In this document: positions 39,330-48,432 of the stretch, piece after piece
Position numbering within the stretch: position 1 is the first letter of the stretch
Layout: each line of letters begins with the position of its first letter
Source: Arthrobacter sp. MAHUQ-56
GTDB taxonomy: Bacteria > Actinomycetota > Actinomycetes > Actinomycetales > Micrococcaceae
Length of the DNA stretch: 64,000 nucleotides
Direction: 5' to 3'
Assembly: GCF_019710585.1 (NCBI RefSeq)
Contig: NZ_JAIFZQ010000018.1
Span: forward strand, 62,001 to 126,000
Notes under the pieces: model-generated
The model's input: only the letters and a program-made list of their open reading frames with translations
Databases searched by the model: none
What the model was told of the DNA's origin: nothing
Position numbers and translations under genes: made by a program

Positions 39330-40564
39330 CGGCCGCCCTGGCGGAGACCATCGCCGATGCCCTCCGGCCCGTGGTCGGCGGGGACCTGCCCGTCCGCCTG
39401 AAGGTCTGGGACGGCTCCGAGGCAGGACCCGCCGACGCTCCCGTGGTCCGGCTCAACAGCCCCGACGCCATCCGGCGCCTCCTGTGGGCCCCGGGGGAAC
39501 TGGGCGCAGCCCAGGCGTACGTTACCGGTGAGCTGGACATCGACGGCGACCTCAATTCGGCCCTGCAGCAGCTGTGGGAGGTGGTGCGCCGGCGCCGCCT
39601 GTCCGGGATCCGGCCCACCCCCGCGGTAATCGCCGGCATCGGAAGGATCGCCCGGGCCGCCGGCGCACTGGGCACCCCGCCCGCGCCGCCGGCCACGCAG
39701 GCCAAAGTCTCCGGACGCCTGCACAGCCTGATCCGCGACCGTGCGGCGATCAGCCACCACTATGACCTCAGCAACGATTTCTACGGATTGATCCTGGACC
39801 CGCAGATGGCCTACTCCAGCGGCTACTGGACCGAGGCTCCGGGGCCTGGATACGGCGTCGAGGATGCCCAGCGCGACAAGCTGGACCTGGTGTGCCGGAA
39901 GATCGGCCTCACACCCGGCATGCGGATGCTGGATGTCGGCTGCGGCTGGGGTTCCCTGAGCCTGCACGCCGCACGGCACTACGGCGCCACAGTTGTGGGT
40001 GTCACGCTGTCCGCGGAACAGAAGGCCTTCATTGACGGCCGGATCAGGGAGCACGGACTGGAGGACCGGGTGGAGATCCGGGTGCAGGATTACCGCGAGA
40101 TCCCGGACGGACCCTTCGACGCCGTCGCCTCCCTGGAAATGGGGGAGCATGTGGGGCAGAAAAACTACCCCATCTATGCCAGGGCGCTGTTCGACAACCT
40201 GGTGCCGGGCGGCAGAGTCCTGGTCCAGCAAATGTCGCGCCGCGGCCGGCACCCCGGCGGCGGCCCCTTCATCGAGTCCTTCATCGCCCCGGACATGCAC
40301 ATGCGTCCCGTGGGGGAGACACTGGACTTCCTGGAAGGCGCAGGCCTTGAGGTGGAGGGCGTCGAGGGAATGCGCAGGCACTACGTGCACACCCTGGAAG
40401 CCTGGTACGCCACGTTCGAGGAAAACCAGGAACGCGCCGAGGCCATGATGGGTCCGGAAGTCGTCCGGGTGTGGCGGCTGTACCTGGTGGGTGCCCTCCG
40501 GAGCTTTGCCGAGGGGCGGATGGGGGTGGAGCAGATCCTCTGCAGCAGGCCCGCCCCGCTCTAG
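39326..40564 (+). CDS. Cyclopropane-fatty-acyl-phospholipid synthase-like methyltransferase (second of pair)
   Basis: A 412-aa paralogue with MLDVGCGWGSLSLHAARHYG (SAM site), ISHHYDLSNDFYGLILD and SLEMGEHVGQKNYPIYARAL. It is nearer in sequence to the enzyme at 16795-18132 than to its operon neighbour. Start is the GTG at 39326, overlapping the previous stop. A good terminator follows. The two methyltransferases may act on different double bonds or positions, but this cannot be told from sequence. Confidence 0.92.
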   Translation: MTAALAETIADALRPVVGGDLPVRLKVWDGSEAGPADAPVVRLNSPDAIRRLLWAPGELGAAQAYVTGELDIDGDLNSALQQLWEVVRRRRLSGIRPTPAVIAGIGRIARAAGALGTPPAPPATQAKVSGRLHSLIRDRAAISHHYDLSNDFYGLILDPQMAYSSGYWTEAPGPGYGVEDAQRDKLDLVCRKIGLTPGMRMLDVGCGWGSLSLHAARHYGATVVGVTLSAEQKAFIDGRIREHGLEDRVEIRVQDYREIPDGPFDAVASLEMGEHVGQKNYPIYARALFDNLVPGGRVLVQQMSRRGRHPGGGPFIESFIAPDMHMRPVGETLDFLEGAGLEVEGVEGMRRHYVHTLEAWYATFEENQERAEAMMGPEVVRVWRLYLVGALRSFAEGRMGVEQILCSRPAPL

Positions 40565-40615
40565 CGGGCCCTGCCGCCTTGGCATCTTCGCCCGGGCGTG
40601 CGTTTAGTCACCCAT

Positions 40616-40649
40616 GGGGGTTCCGGAGGTCACTCCGGGGCCCCTTTTT
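40616..40649 (+). terminator. Intrinsic terminator of the lipid operon
   Basis: GGGG and TTCCGGAG pair with CTCCGGGG and CCCC around GTCA, and TTTTT follows directly. Confidence 0.8.
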
Positions 40650-40817
40650 GGTGCCTGCGGGGCGCCCAGGCCGAGGCGCGACACGCCGTCTTTTCCGCGA
40701 CACGCTGGCCGTTAAATGTGGCTAAGTACTCCACAGGATGTGGATTCCGTCCGCAAAAACGCCGGGATTCCGGACATTTTGAAGGCTACTCCCTGTGGAT
40801 TAAAGGTGCATTAAATG

Positions 40818-40876
40818 ACATACTTGTAATACATCATCTTGGGGTTCCGAAGAGGCGCCTGCACTACATGTAGTAT
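40818..40876 (+). promoter_or_regulatory. Candidate NrdR-box pair upstream of nrdHIEF
   Basis: ACTACATGTAGT (40863-40874) is a perfect palindrome resembling the core of the NrdR consensus. ACATACTTGTAATACA (40818-40833) is a weaker copy with its centre 43 bases upstream, about four helical turns. TAGTAT at 40871-40876 could be the -10. NrdR represses class I reductase genes in response to ATP/dATP. Confidence 0.45.
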
Positions 40877-40938
40877 CTACATACAGCTTGGACGGGGACA
40901 CCGAACCAGCGAAGATTTCGACTAAGGGGACAGCGACA

Positions 40939-41184
40939 ATGACCGTAACGGTTTACACGAAGCCTGCTTGTGTTCAGTGCAACGCCACCTACCGTGCTCT
41001 CGACAAAAAGGGCATCACCTACCAGAGCGTGGACATCTCCCAGGACGCCGAGGCCCTCGAGCGCCTGAAGGCACTTGGCTACATGCAGGCACCCGTTGTG
41101 GTCACGGACCAGGACCACTGGTCAGGCTTCCGCCCCGACAAGATCGAGGAACTTGCCCTCTCCGCTGTCACCTCCGTGGCCTAG
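40939..41184 (+). CDS. nrdH: Glutaredoxin-like protein NrdH
   Basis: Electron donor for the class Ib ribonucleotide reductase, reduced by thioredoxin reductase. The 81-aa protein has the redox motif CVQC ([14 protein letters not shown]) and the NrdH C-terminal [12 protein letters not shown]. Start is the ATG at 40939 after AAGGGGA. First gene of nrdHIEF. Confidence 0.97.
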   Translation: MTVTVYTKPACVQCNATYRALDKKGITYQSVDISQDAEALERLKALGYMQAPVVVTDQDHWSGFRPDKIEELALSAVTSVA

Positions 41185-41233
41185 GAGCCACATTTTTCCA
41201 TCCGGCAACCGTCAACCAGCTGAGGTGACTCCC

Positions 41234-41776
41234 ATGGCATCACCCACAGCGCAGCAGGACCACGTGGCTTCACTACAGGCGGCTTCACTGCACGCGGCTC
41301 AGCGCGTGGGTGTGTCACAGCCGGCCAGTCCGCAAAGTGACCCGGAACCGGTCCGAACCAGCAGCCGGCTCATCTACTTTTCCTCGGCATCCGAGAACAC
41401 CAGCCGCTTCGTCTCGAAGCTGGGCCGCGAGGTGGCCCGGATCCCGCTCTATGCGAAGGACGCACCCCTTCTTGCCACCCGGCCGTTCGTGCTGGTGGTG
41501 CCGACGTATGGCGGCACCGGGGGAGAGGGATCCGTTCCCAAGCAGGTCATCCGGTTCCTGAACAACCCGCAGAACAGGGAGTTGCTCCGCGGGGTCATCG
41601 GGGCCGGCAACACGAATTTCGGGGACAACTACTGCCTGGCAGCGGACATCATCGCCGCCAAATGCCAGGTGCCCCACCTTTATCGATTTGAACTAATGGG
41701 CACGCCAGAAGACGTGGCCCGCGTAAACAAGGGATTGGACACGTTTTGGACACGACTGTCGCAGACACAGAAGTAA
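41234..41776 (+). CDS. nrdI: Flavodoxin-like protein NrdI
   Basis: FMN protein that supplies the oxidant for assembling the Mn(III)2-tyrosyl cofactor of NrdF. Recognised from [19 protein letters not shown] (FMN loop), [14 protein letters not shown] and [17 protein letters not shown]. The 180-aa reading has about 40 extra N-terminal residues from ATG 41234 ([15 protein letters not shown]) compared with typical NrdI, so translation may begin later. Its end overlaps the nrdE frame by 31 bases. Confidence 0.95.
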   Translation: MASPTAQQDHVASLQAASLHAAQRVGVSQPASPQSDPEPVRTSSRLIYFSSASENTSRFVSKLGREVARIPLYAKDAPLLATRPFVLVVPTYGGTGGEGSVPKQVIRFLNNPQNRELLRGVIGAGNTNFGDNYCLAADIIAAKCQVPHLYRFELMGTPEDVARVNKGLDTFWTRLSQTQK

Positions 41777-43917
41777 CCAGGGCCCAGAAGCCCGAGATGC
41801 CGGCCGCCTTCAAGGGCCTTGGCTACCATGAGCTGAACGCCATGCTGAACCTGTACGGTCCCAACGGCGAGATCCAGTTCGGCGCCGACCGCGAGGCAGC
41901 CCACCAGTACTTCCTGCAGCACGTGAACAACAACACCGTGTTCTTCCACGACCTGGAGGAGAAGCTCGACTACCTGGTGAAGAACCAGTACTACGAGCGC
42001 GAGACGCTGGACCAGTACACGATGAACTTCATCCGTGACCTGTTCAACCGCGCCTACAAAAAGAAGTTCCGGTTCGAGACCTTCCTGGGCGCGTTCAAGT
42101 TCTACACCTCCTACACGCTGAAGACGTTTGACGGCAAGCGCTACCTGGAGCGCTACGAGGACCGCGTCTGCATGGTGGCCATGCACCTGGCCCGCGGCAA
42201 CGAGGAGCTTGCCACCCACCTGGTGGACGAGATCATCGACGGCCGCTTCCAGCCGGCAACGCCCACGTTCCTCAACGCCGGAAAGGCCCAGCGCGGCGAA
42301 CTCGTCTCGTGCTTCCTGCTCCGCATCGAAGACAACATGGAGTCGATCGCCCGCGGCATCAACTCCGCGCTGCAGCTCTCCAAGCGCGGCGGCGGTGTTG
42401 CCCTGTCGCTGACCAACATCCGCGAGCACGGCGCTCCGATCAAGCAGATCGAAAACCAGTCCTCCGGCGTCATCCCCGTGATGAAGCTCCTCGAAGACAG
42501 CTTCTCCTACGCCAACCAGCTCGGTGCCCGCCAGGGCGCCGGTGCCGTGTACCTGCACGCCCACCACCCGGACATCTACCGGTTCCTGGACACCAAGCGG
42601 GAGAACGCCGACGAGAAGATCCGCATCAAGACGCTCTCCCTGGGCGTCGTCATCCCGGACATCACGTTCGAGCTGGCCAAGAAGAACGAGGACATGTACC
42701 TCTTCTCGCCGTACGACGTCGAACGCGTCTATGGCATGCCGTTCTCTGACGTCTCGGTCACCGAGAAGTACTACGAGATGGTGGACGATTCCCGGATCAA
42801 GAAGACCAAGATCAGCGCCCGCGAGTTCTTCCAGACCCTCGCGGAGATCCAGTTCGAGTCCGGCTACCCGTACATCATGTTCGAGGACACCGTGAACCGG
42901 GCCAACCCGATTGCCGGCAAGATCACCATGAGCAACCTGTGCTCGGAGATCCTGCAGGTTTCCACGCCCTCGATCTACAACGAGGACCTCACCTACCAGA
43001 CCGTTGGCAAGGACATCTCCTGCAACCTCGGGTCCATGAACATTGCCAAGACGATGGATTCGCCGAACTTCGGTGCTTCCATTGAGACGGCCATCCGCGC
43101 ACTGAGCGCGGTGTCGGACATGTCCTACATCAACTCGGTGCCGTCCGTGGCCGAGGGCAATGCGAAGTCGCACGCCATCGGCCTGGGCCAGATGAACCTG
43201 CACGGCTACCTGGCCCGGGAGCGGGTCCACTACGGTTCCGAAGAGGGCCTGGACTTCACCAACATTTACTTCTACACCGTGCTGTTCCACGCCCTGCGTG
43301 CTTCGAACAGGCTCGCGATCGAAACCGGCCAGACGTTCGGCGGCTTCGAGAACTCGAAGTACGCGTCGGGGGAGTTCTTCGACAAGTACACCGAGCAGGA
43401 GTGGCTGCCCGAGACTGAGCGCGTCCGCGAGCTCTTTGCCGGCCACCACATTCCTACCCAGGATGACTGGCTCGAGCTGAAGGCCTCCGTCATGGAGCAC
43501 GGCATCTACAACCAGAACCTGCAGGCCGTCCCGCCCACGGGCTCGATCTCCTACATCAACAACTCGACGTCCTCCATCCACCCGGTGGCGGCCAAGATCG
43601 AGATCCGCAAGGAAGGCAAGATCGGCCGCGTCTACTACCCGGCGCCGTACCTCACCAACGACAACCTGGACTACTACCAGGACGCGTACGAGATCGGCTA
43701 CGAGAAGATCATCGACACCTACGCCGCTGCCACCCAGCACGTGGACCAGGGCCTGTCCCTGACGCTGTTCTTCAAGGACACCGCCACCACCCGCGACATC
43801 AACAAGGCCCAGATCTACGCATGGCGCAAGGGCATCAAGACCCTCTACTACATCCGCCTCCGCCAGCTCGCGCTGGAAGGGACCGAGGTTGAGGGTTGCG
43901 TCTCCTGCGCACTTTAA
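41746..43917 (+). CDS. nrdE: Class Ib ribonucleoside-diphosphate reductase, alpha subunit
   Basis: Catalytic subunit that reduces NDPs to dNDPs. The 723-aa protein carries [21 protein letters not shown] (active-site Cys region), [13 protein letters not shown] and the C-terminal redox pair CVSC. The TTG at 41746 is inside the nrdI end, with AAGGGA upstream. The ATG at 41797 ([14 protein letters not shown]) is an equally sensible start. No N-terminal ATP-cone is present, as expected for class Ib. Confidence 0.96.
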   Translation: MDTTVADTEVTRAQKPEMPAAFKGLGYHELNAMLNLYGPNGEIQFGADREAAHQYFLQHVNNNTVFFHDLEEKLDYLVKNQYYERETLDQYTMNFIRDLFNRAYKKKFRFETFLGAFKFYTSYTLKTFDGKRYLERYEDRVCMVAMHLARGNEELATHLVDEIIDGRFQPATPTFLNAGKAQRGELVSCFLLRIEDNMESIARGINSALQLSKRGGGVALSLTNIREHGAPIKQIENQSSGVIPVMKLLEDSFSYANQLGARQGAGAVYLHAHHPDIYRFLDTKRENADEKIRIKTLSLGVVIPDITFELAKKNEDMYLFSPYDVERVYGMPFSDVSVTEKYYEMVDDSRIKKTKISAREFFQTLAEIQFESGYPYIMFEDTVNRANPIAGKITMSNLCSEILQVSTPSIYNEDLTYQTVGKDISCNLGSMNIAKTMDSPNFGASIETAIRALSAVSDMSYINSVPSVAEGNAKSHAIGLGQMNLHGYLARERVHYGSEEGLDFTNIYFYTVLFHALRASNRLAIETGQTFGGFENSKYASGEFFDKYTEQEWLPETERVRELFAGHHIPTQDDWLELKASVMEHGIYNQNLQAVPPTGSISYINNSTSSIHPVAAKIEIRKEGKIGRVYYPAPYLTNDNLDYYQDAYEIGYEKIIDTYAAATQHVDQGLSLTLFFKDTATTRDINKAQIYAWRKGIKTLYYIRLRQLALEGTEVEGCVSCAL

Positions 43918-43937
43918 TCTTCAACTAAATCTTGCCT

Positions 43938-43969
43938 GTACGACGGCGGGCGACCGCCCGCCGTCGTAC
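43938..43969 (+). other. Strong hairpin between nrdE and nrdF
   Basis: GTACGACGGCGGGCG and CGCCCGCCGTCGTAC form an almost uninterrupted stem with a two-base loop, 40 bases before nrdF. It is followed by CTTTAA rather than a T-run. It may lower nrdF expression or protect the upstream mRNA from 3' decay. Confidence 0.7.
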
Positions 43970-43999
43970 GCTTTAACTTAGAGAACCACCCAACAATGA

Positions 44000-44983
<984 letters not shown>

Positions 44984-44995
44984 TATTCCTGTAGA

Positions 44996-45036
44996 TGGAC
45001 AACCTATTTGGTCCTTTGGACAACCTAGTTGGTCCT
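44996..45036. repeat. Two 20-base direct repeats, 21-base period, upstream of the TAC-like operon
   Basis: TGGACAACCTATTTGGTCCT (44996-45015) and TGGACAACCTAGTTGGTCCT (45017-45036) differ at one base. The period of two helical turns places both on the same face of the DNA. Each unit is a degenerate inverted repeat (CAAC...GTTGG). They look like operator sites for a dimeric regulator. Confidence 0.75.
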
Positions 45037-45048
45037 CGGTTTCTAGTT

Positions 45049-45109
45049 GCCAAGATAGTCGGCATGTATGACAAGTTAGGTTGGCAATTGACGTGGCATC
45101 CGTGATAAC
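45049..45109 (+). promoter_or_regulatory. Candidate promoter and operator of the HicA-like gene
   Basis: GCCAAGATAGTCGGC (45049-45063) is an imperfect inverted repeat. Downstream, TTGGCA (45081-45086) and GATAAC (45104-45109) are 17 bases apart. The same TTGGCA/GATA pairing and the GATAGTCGG word occur before the next gene. Confidence 0.5.
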
Positions 45110-45186
45110 TCACGGCGGCCAGGAAAGTCGCGGCTTATGCCAAAACCAGGATGTACAAGTTTCATTGGACCACCGGAGGGGGCGGA

Positions 45187-45837
45187 GTGGCAGAGTCCGT
45201 TTGGACCCATCCGAATAAGGAGTGGGAGGAGACATTGGACCTGGCCCGGCGTCTCGGGTGGTCCAGTGAGAAGGCGACAAGTCACGGTGGCTTGACCTTG
45301 ATTTGCCCGGGCGCTGATCCGAACCACAAGATTCGGGTATTTTCGACCGGCAAGGGCGCGGAAGACGTAGCGCGTACATCCCGCAAGAAGGTCAAGCGGT
45401 GTGAACATGGTGACCTCAGCGGCCCTCTCGGTCGGGCAGAGACCGCGCTGGAGGACGCTGCGAGGCTCCTCAAGGCGGCCAGCGCTCTTCTGGACCGGGA
45501 CGACGCAGAGCAGCACATGCTTGAAATCTTGGAGCTCGCCTCCGAGCAGCTTGCCGAGGCGGAGGCGGCCTTCGATGAGGCCAACCGGAGCTTCGACCAT
45601 GCTAAAGATCTGGTTGGTGAGCTTTTGGGCGCCGATGGCGCCGACGTCGCCTCCTCCCAGCTGCTAGGAAGCGCAAGTTCTCAACTTCGGACAGCCGAGC
45701 TCACGCTCAGGGATCTGCCCCCAAAGGATGCAACAGTTGAGCGGCTGGGTGCCCGGCTGGGTGCGTTGAAGACACAACGTGACGCACTTCGAGTACGGAT
45801 GAATCGTTACGGGACTGTACGCAAGGATGGCGGATAG
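45187..45837 (+). CDS. HicA-like protein with long coiled coil; candidate toxin of a TAC-like module
   Basis: The first 70 residues fit the alpha-beta-beta-beta-alpha pattern of HicA mRNA interferases. A helix with LARRLGW leads to ATSHGG (the HicA-type His at 33), LTLICPG, KIRVFST and a closing helix AEDVARTSRKKVKR. Residues about 75-205 form an Ala/Glu/Leu coiled coil, which HicA proteins lack. I take the GTG at 45187 because GGAGGGGG lies five bases before it. The ATG at 45151 adds 12 residues. The HicA similarity is by pattern only. It is followed by an HTH gene and a SecB-like gene. Codon use is less GC-rich than the core genes. Confidence 0.7.
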   Translation: MAESVWTHPNKEWEETLDLARRLGWSSEKATSHGGLTLICPGADPNHKIRVFSTGKGAEDVARTSRKKVKRCEHGDLSGPLGRAETALEDAARLLKAASALLDRDDAEQHMLEILELASEQLAEAEAAFDEANRSFDHAKDLVGELLGADGADVASSQLLGSASSQLRTAELTLRDLPPKDATVERLGARLGALKTQRDALRVRMNRYGTVRKDGG

Positions 45838-45871
45838 TCGGTTGGCAGTTGCCAACTCCCTGTGCGATAGT
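45833..45871 (+). promoter_or_regulatory. Candidate promoter and operator of the HTH gene
   Basis: GATAGTCGG (45833-45841) runs into GTTGGCAGTTGCCAAC (45841-45856), an inverted repeat with seven-base arms. TTGGCA (45842-45847) and GATAGT (45866-45871), 18 bases apart, form a promoter matching the one before the HicA-like gene. The operator covers the -35. Confidence 0.55.
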
Positions 45872-45901
45872 TAGGGAAAGCTATAGATCTGGGGAGCGAA
45901 A

Positions 45902-46528
45902 ATGGTTGAAGTAACTCTGCGCGTATCCGGTATCGATCTAGACTCTGAAGCCACTGAAAACGTCCTGGCCGAACAATTCCCCGACACGATCTGGGAAACG
46001 ATTGATGGCATGATCACGGTGACTGCTTTCGTTGAGCGCAACGGTGCGGTCGCCGACATCATCGATGTCGCCCACCGCCTGGAAAAGCAGTTGAACGGTC
46101 TTAAAGTCGTGGGTGTGCACCGCGACTTGGTCGGTATATCGGACATCGCTCTACGCGCCGGCGTCAGCCGCGAAGGGGCGCGAAAGTGGACGATGGCCAA
46201 GGATTTTCCGGTGCCCTTTGACTACATCGGTGCCGGCTCGATGAAGATATGGGCGTGGACGGAAATTGCCGCCTGGCTCAAGTCTGCCCGCGCACTTGAC
46301 TTGGAAGAAGATCTTCCAAGCCTTGAGCTGATGACCCAGATTGAGAATTGCTTGATGCGCAATCCTGATCACACAACTGTTGAATGGCATCAAGCCTCGA
46401 TCAAGTTGCCTTCGGTTCAGCCGAAGTTCCAAACCGTTTTGCCAGCCGTCCGCGTTAGCGCGGGCGGCCGTGCCCAGAAGGCCGTAACAGCTGTTTACGA
46501 CCTTGTGGGGGCGGCCGCCCATGTCTAG
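45902..46528 (+). CDS. HTH DNA-binding protein; candidate antitoxin/regulator of the TAC-like module
   Basis: A 208-aa protein in three parts. An N-terminal alpha/beta domain (1-70, MVEVTLRVSGIDLDSEATEN) and a helix-turn-helix (about 77-126: LVGISDIALRAGVSREGARK, ending KIWAWTEIAAWL) are followed by a C-terminal 80-residue tail. The first two parts match an actinobacterial family of DNA-binding proteins with the RLWRWSEVARWL-like ending. Start ATG 45902 after GGGGAG. It probably binds the repeated GATAGTYGG/CCAA-TTGG sites around it. The tail could contact the SecB-like protein, as antitoxins of TAC systems do. That is inference. Confidence 0.75.
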   Translation: MVEVTLRVSGIDLDSEATENVLAEQFPDTIWETIDGMITVTAFVERNGAVADIIDVAHRLEKQLNGLKVVGVHRDLVGISDIALRAGVSREGARKWTMAKDFPVPFDYIGAGSMKIWAWTEIAAWLKSARALDLEEDLPSLELMTQIENCLMRNPDHTTVEWHQASIKLPSVQPKFQTVLPAVRVSAGGRAQKAVTAVYDLVGAAAHV

Positions 46529-46548
46529 CAAATTGAATCGGAGATATT

Positions 46549-47076
46549 GTGACCTTGCTGCGGATCCACGCTGAGCCGGAGGACGCTGCCGTAAACCCCT
46601 CTGACGTAGCTGCCCTCGTAGCCGCGACCGAACCAGTGGAAGTCCGTCTGGATGAAGTCCATGCCGGGCCTGTCCAAAGCGCTGCCGCTGACATGACCGT
46701 GAGGCTAGTTCGCGGCGAGCCCGGCTTCGCCTACGATCCCGCAGCGGACGTCCTGTTGGTTCGACTGGAACACATCCTGAGCTGCTTTGCTGGCCAGGAC
46801 GAAGACAACGCGACAACTATCCGGGCCAACCACATCGTGGCGTTCAATGTTCTTGGGGAGCTAAATGTCCATGCCGCAACAGTTTCGGCTTGGATTGAGA
46901 CCAATGTCTATTTCATCGCTTACCCCTACATCCGTCAGTTCTTCACTCAAATGACTGCAGCACTCGGCCTGCCGCCGGTGGTTCTCGGTTATATGAAACG
47001 AGACGAGTGGCCTTTCGCGGACGCAACGTCAGAGACCGGAGCTCCTGCGGAAGAAGAACCTGTCAACGCGAACTAG
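46549..47076 (+). CDS. SecB-like chaperone, TAC-associated type
   Basis: A 175-aa protein whose C-terminal half carries the SecB core in the form seen in toxin-antitoxin-associated chaperones. The segment FIAYPYIRQFFTQM plus LGLPPVVLGYMKR parallels the PYIRE...LPPLTLE block of M. tuberculosis Rv1957. Residues 30-155 can hold the whole fold. GTG start at 46549, 20 bases after the HTH gene. Gram-positive bacteria lack a classical SecB export pathway, so a solitary SecB-like gene next to an HTH and a HicA-like gene suggests a chaperone that stabilises an antitoxin. Confidence 0.75.
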   Translation: MTLLRIHAEPEDAAVNPSDVAALVAATEPVEVRLDEVHAGPVQSAAADMTVRLVRGEPGFAYDPAADVLLVRLEHILSCFAGQDEDNATTIRANHIVAFNVLGELNVHAATVSAWIETNVYFIAYPYIRQFFTQMTAALGLPPVVLGYMKRDEWPFADATSETGAPAEEEPVNAN

Positions 47077-47608
47077 CAGTTGCAGCCCTTAGCTCACATT
47101 GGGCAAACGACGAACGAAGCAGTCGCTCTGCGGCATGAGCCGCTCCGATCTAGAAACCCGGAGTGCGGTTGAACGTCGCTCGAGGTTGCAGCTCGCTCTC
47201 GATGCCCTGCCAGACCCGGGAACATCTGAGCTACTTAGAGGTGACAGCTACATGTGAGGGGGATGGAGCGCCCCCATTTCCACCCTGCACCTTCATTCCG
47301 TTCTGGCCGGAATTGGAGCACGGCCCAGCCTGTGTCAGGTCATCGGCGGCTCGCTACCGACGTGGGACATAAACCCTCGGCATCGCGAGACGTTCCGGCC
47401 GTACAGTGCGGGGCAGTTGGAGAATCGAGCCCCTAGTGTCACGACTGGGCCGCCTCTAAATCTCAGGGCGAGCAAAAGGAGGCGGATCCGGAACCACGAC
47501 GGGAGCATAAAGGACCATCTGGTTTATCCATGTCATGGCGCGCACCTGCTGTGAGATTCCAAGATAGTTGGCCAAAGAGATTTCACACTTGTCTGCACTG
47601 GGCTCGAC
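47077..47608. other. Gene-poor stretch of the accessory island
   Basis: About 530 bases with only short frames (longest about 69 codons at 47163-47372) that lack credible starts and family features. I see no gene. It contains a third operator-like copy (47559-47573) and ends at a 19-base-pair hairpin. Confidence 0.6.
47559..47573. promoter_or_regulatory. Isolated operator-like copy (CCAAGATAGTTGGCC)
   Basis: It has perfect CCAA/TTGG arms and the same GATAG centre as the site at 45049-45063 before the HicA-like gene. No gene starts next to it, so it may be a remnant of a promoter moved or lost in rearrangement. Confidence 0.4.
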
Positions 47609-47650
47609 GCAGGAAGGCCCCGGCTCCTTTTGGAGCCGGGGCCTTCCTGC
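47609..47650. terminator. Perfect 19-base-pair hairpin next to the hsdR remnant
   Basis: GCAGGAAGGCCCCGGCTCC and its exact reverse complement are separated by TTTT. It lies 13 bases beyond the stop of the minus-strand hsdR fragment and was probably its terminator. Confidence 0.75.
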
Positions 47651-47662
47651 ACTGTGGGAGAC

Positions 47663-48268
47663 TCAGCCGACCTCGGCGGCTTCCTGCTGGGCTCGATCGC
47701 GGAGGCGTTGCTGGAGCCCGCCGCGGAGGAGGACGTGGACGAGCCCGCCGTTGTCGGCCATCTCGAGCAGGGCGTTGATGGCCTTCTGGTGGCCTTCGCC
47801 GGCGACGTAGACGATTTCCTTGATGGCCTCGTGCAGGGTGGGGGAGGCGGCGAAGGCGACGGGTCCGTTGGCGATGGCCTCGCGCTGGAGCTGTTCGTTG
47901 TTTTCGGCGTGGCGCATGACGGAGGAGATGACGTTGATCTGGTCCTCGTCGCTGATCCCGACGCCTTCGAAGAGCTTGTTGATGTGCTCGATGAGTTCCC
48001 CGAAGGTGCCCTTCTTCTTCTCCCGCACGACCCCGGACCCGGCGGCGGTGACGCCCTTGAGCCCGGGTCCGTCCCCGTCGGTGAGCTTAAGGTCCGCGGC
48101 TTCCTGCTTCTTCAGGGCGTAGTTGGGTGAGCACGGCCTGCTTCATGCGTTCCCTGAACACATCCGCGGCCGGCTTCAGGTGCGAGTACAGGCCGTTGTG
48201 GTTGCGCTGGGCCACCCACTTGGCGGCCACCAGGTCCACGTCCCTGTCGTTGTAGACGTCCACATGAC
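47663..48268 (-). pseudogene. Remnant of a type I restriction endonuclease subunit (hsdR), C-terminal part
   Basis: Two adjacent minus-strand frames join into an HsdR C-terminus. The first reads HVDVYNDRDVDLVAAKWVA to LKPAADVFRERMKQAVLT. The second reads NYALKKQEAADLKLTDGDGP through AAGSGVVREKKKGTFGELIE, INKLFEGVGISDEDQINVIS and AFAASPTLHEAIKEIV. The LFEG, NEQLQREAIANG and SPTLHEA blocks are characteristic. One extra G in the GGG at 48125-48127 shifts the frame between them. Everything upstream (helicase and nuclease domains) is missing, and part of the linker seems deleted. The conserved stop TGA is at 47663. Confidence 0.75.
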
Positions 48269-48387
48269 GCGGAAGGGTGACTAGCGCTTCGGGTGGGGTT
48301 TCTCTGGCGTTGCGATTGCTCATGCAAAGTAAGTGCGCGATGCTTCGCAGACTTTGTCGCCGCGCCCTTTGCAGATGCAGCACATAT

Positions 48388-48416
48388 GTTACGGTTACAG
48401 CAGTTAGCGGCAGTTA
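48388..48416. promoter_or_regulatory. GTTA repeat cluster upstream of the HTH-PIN-kinase operon
   Basis: GTTA occurs at 48388, 48394, 48403 and 48413. The last two lie in GCAGTTA words exactly ten bases apart. GTTACGGTTAC precedes them. The cluster ends 17 bases before the antitoxin start and overlaps the likely promoter. A related palindrome, GTAACGTTAC, sits at 48821-48830 just before the kinase gene. Confidence 0.45.
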
Positions 48417-48432
48417 TGGCAATGGAGGCGGC

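Noticed and set aside
41680-43740. A 686-codon minus-strand frame opposite nrdE
   Set aside because: It is the antisense shadow of nrdE, with Val/Leu/Asp-rich nonsense composition and no start signal.
44996-45036. Possible start of a CRISPR array
   Set aside because: Only two units separated by one base, with no spacers and no cas genes. The pattern is that of operator repeats.
47163-47372. A 69-codon frame in the island
   Set aside because: No ribosome binding site, no family similarity, and codon composition unlike real genes on either side.
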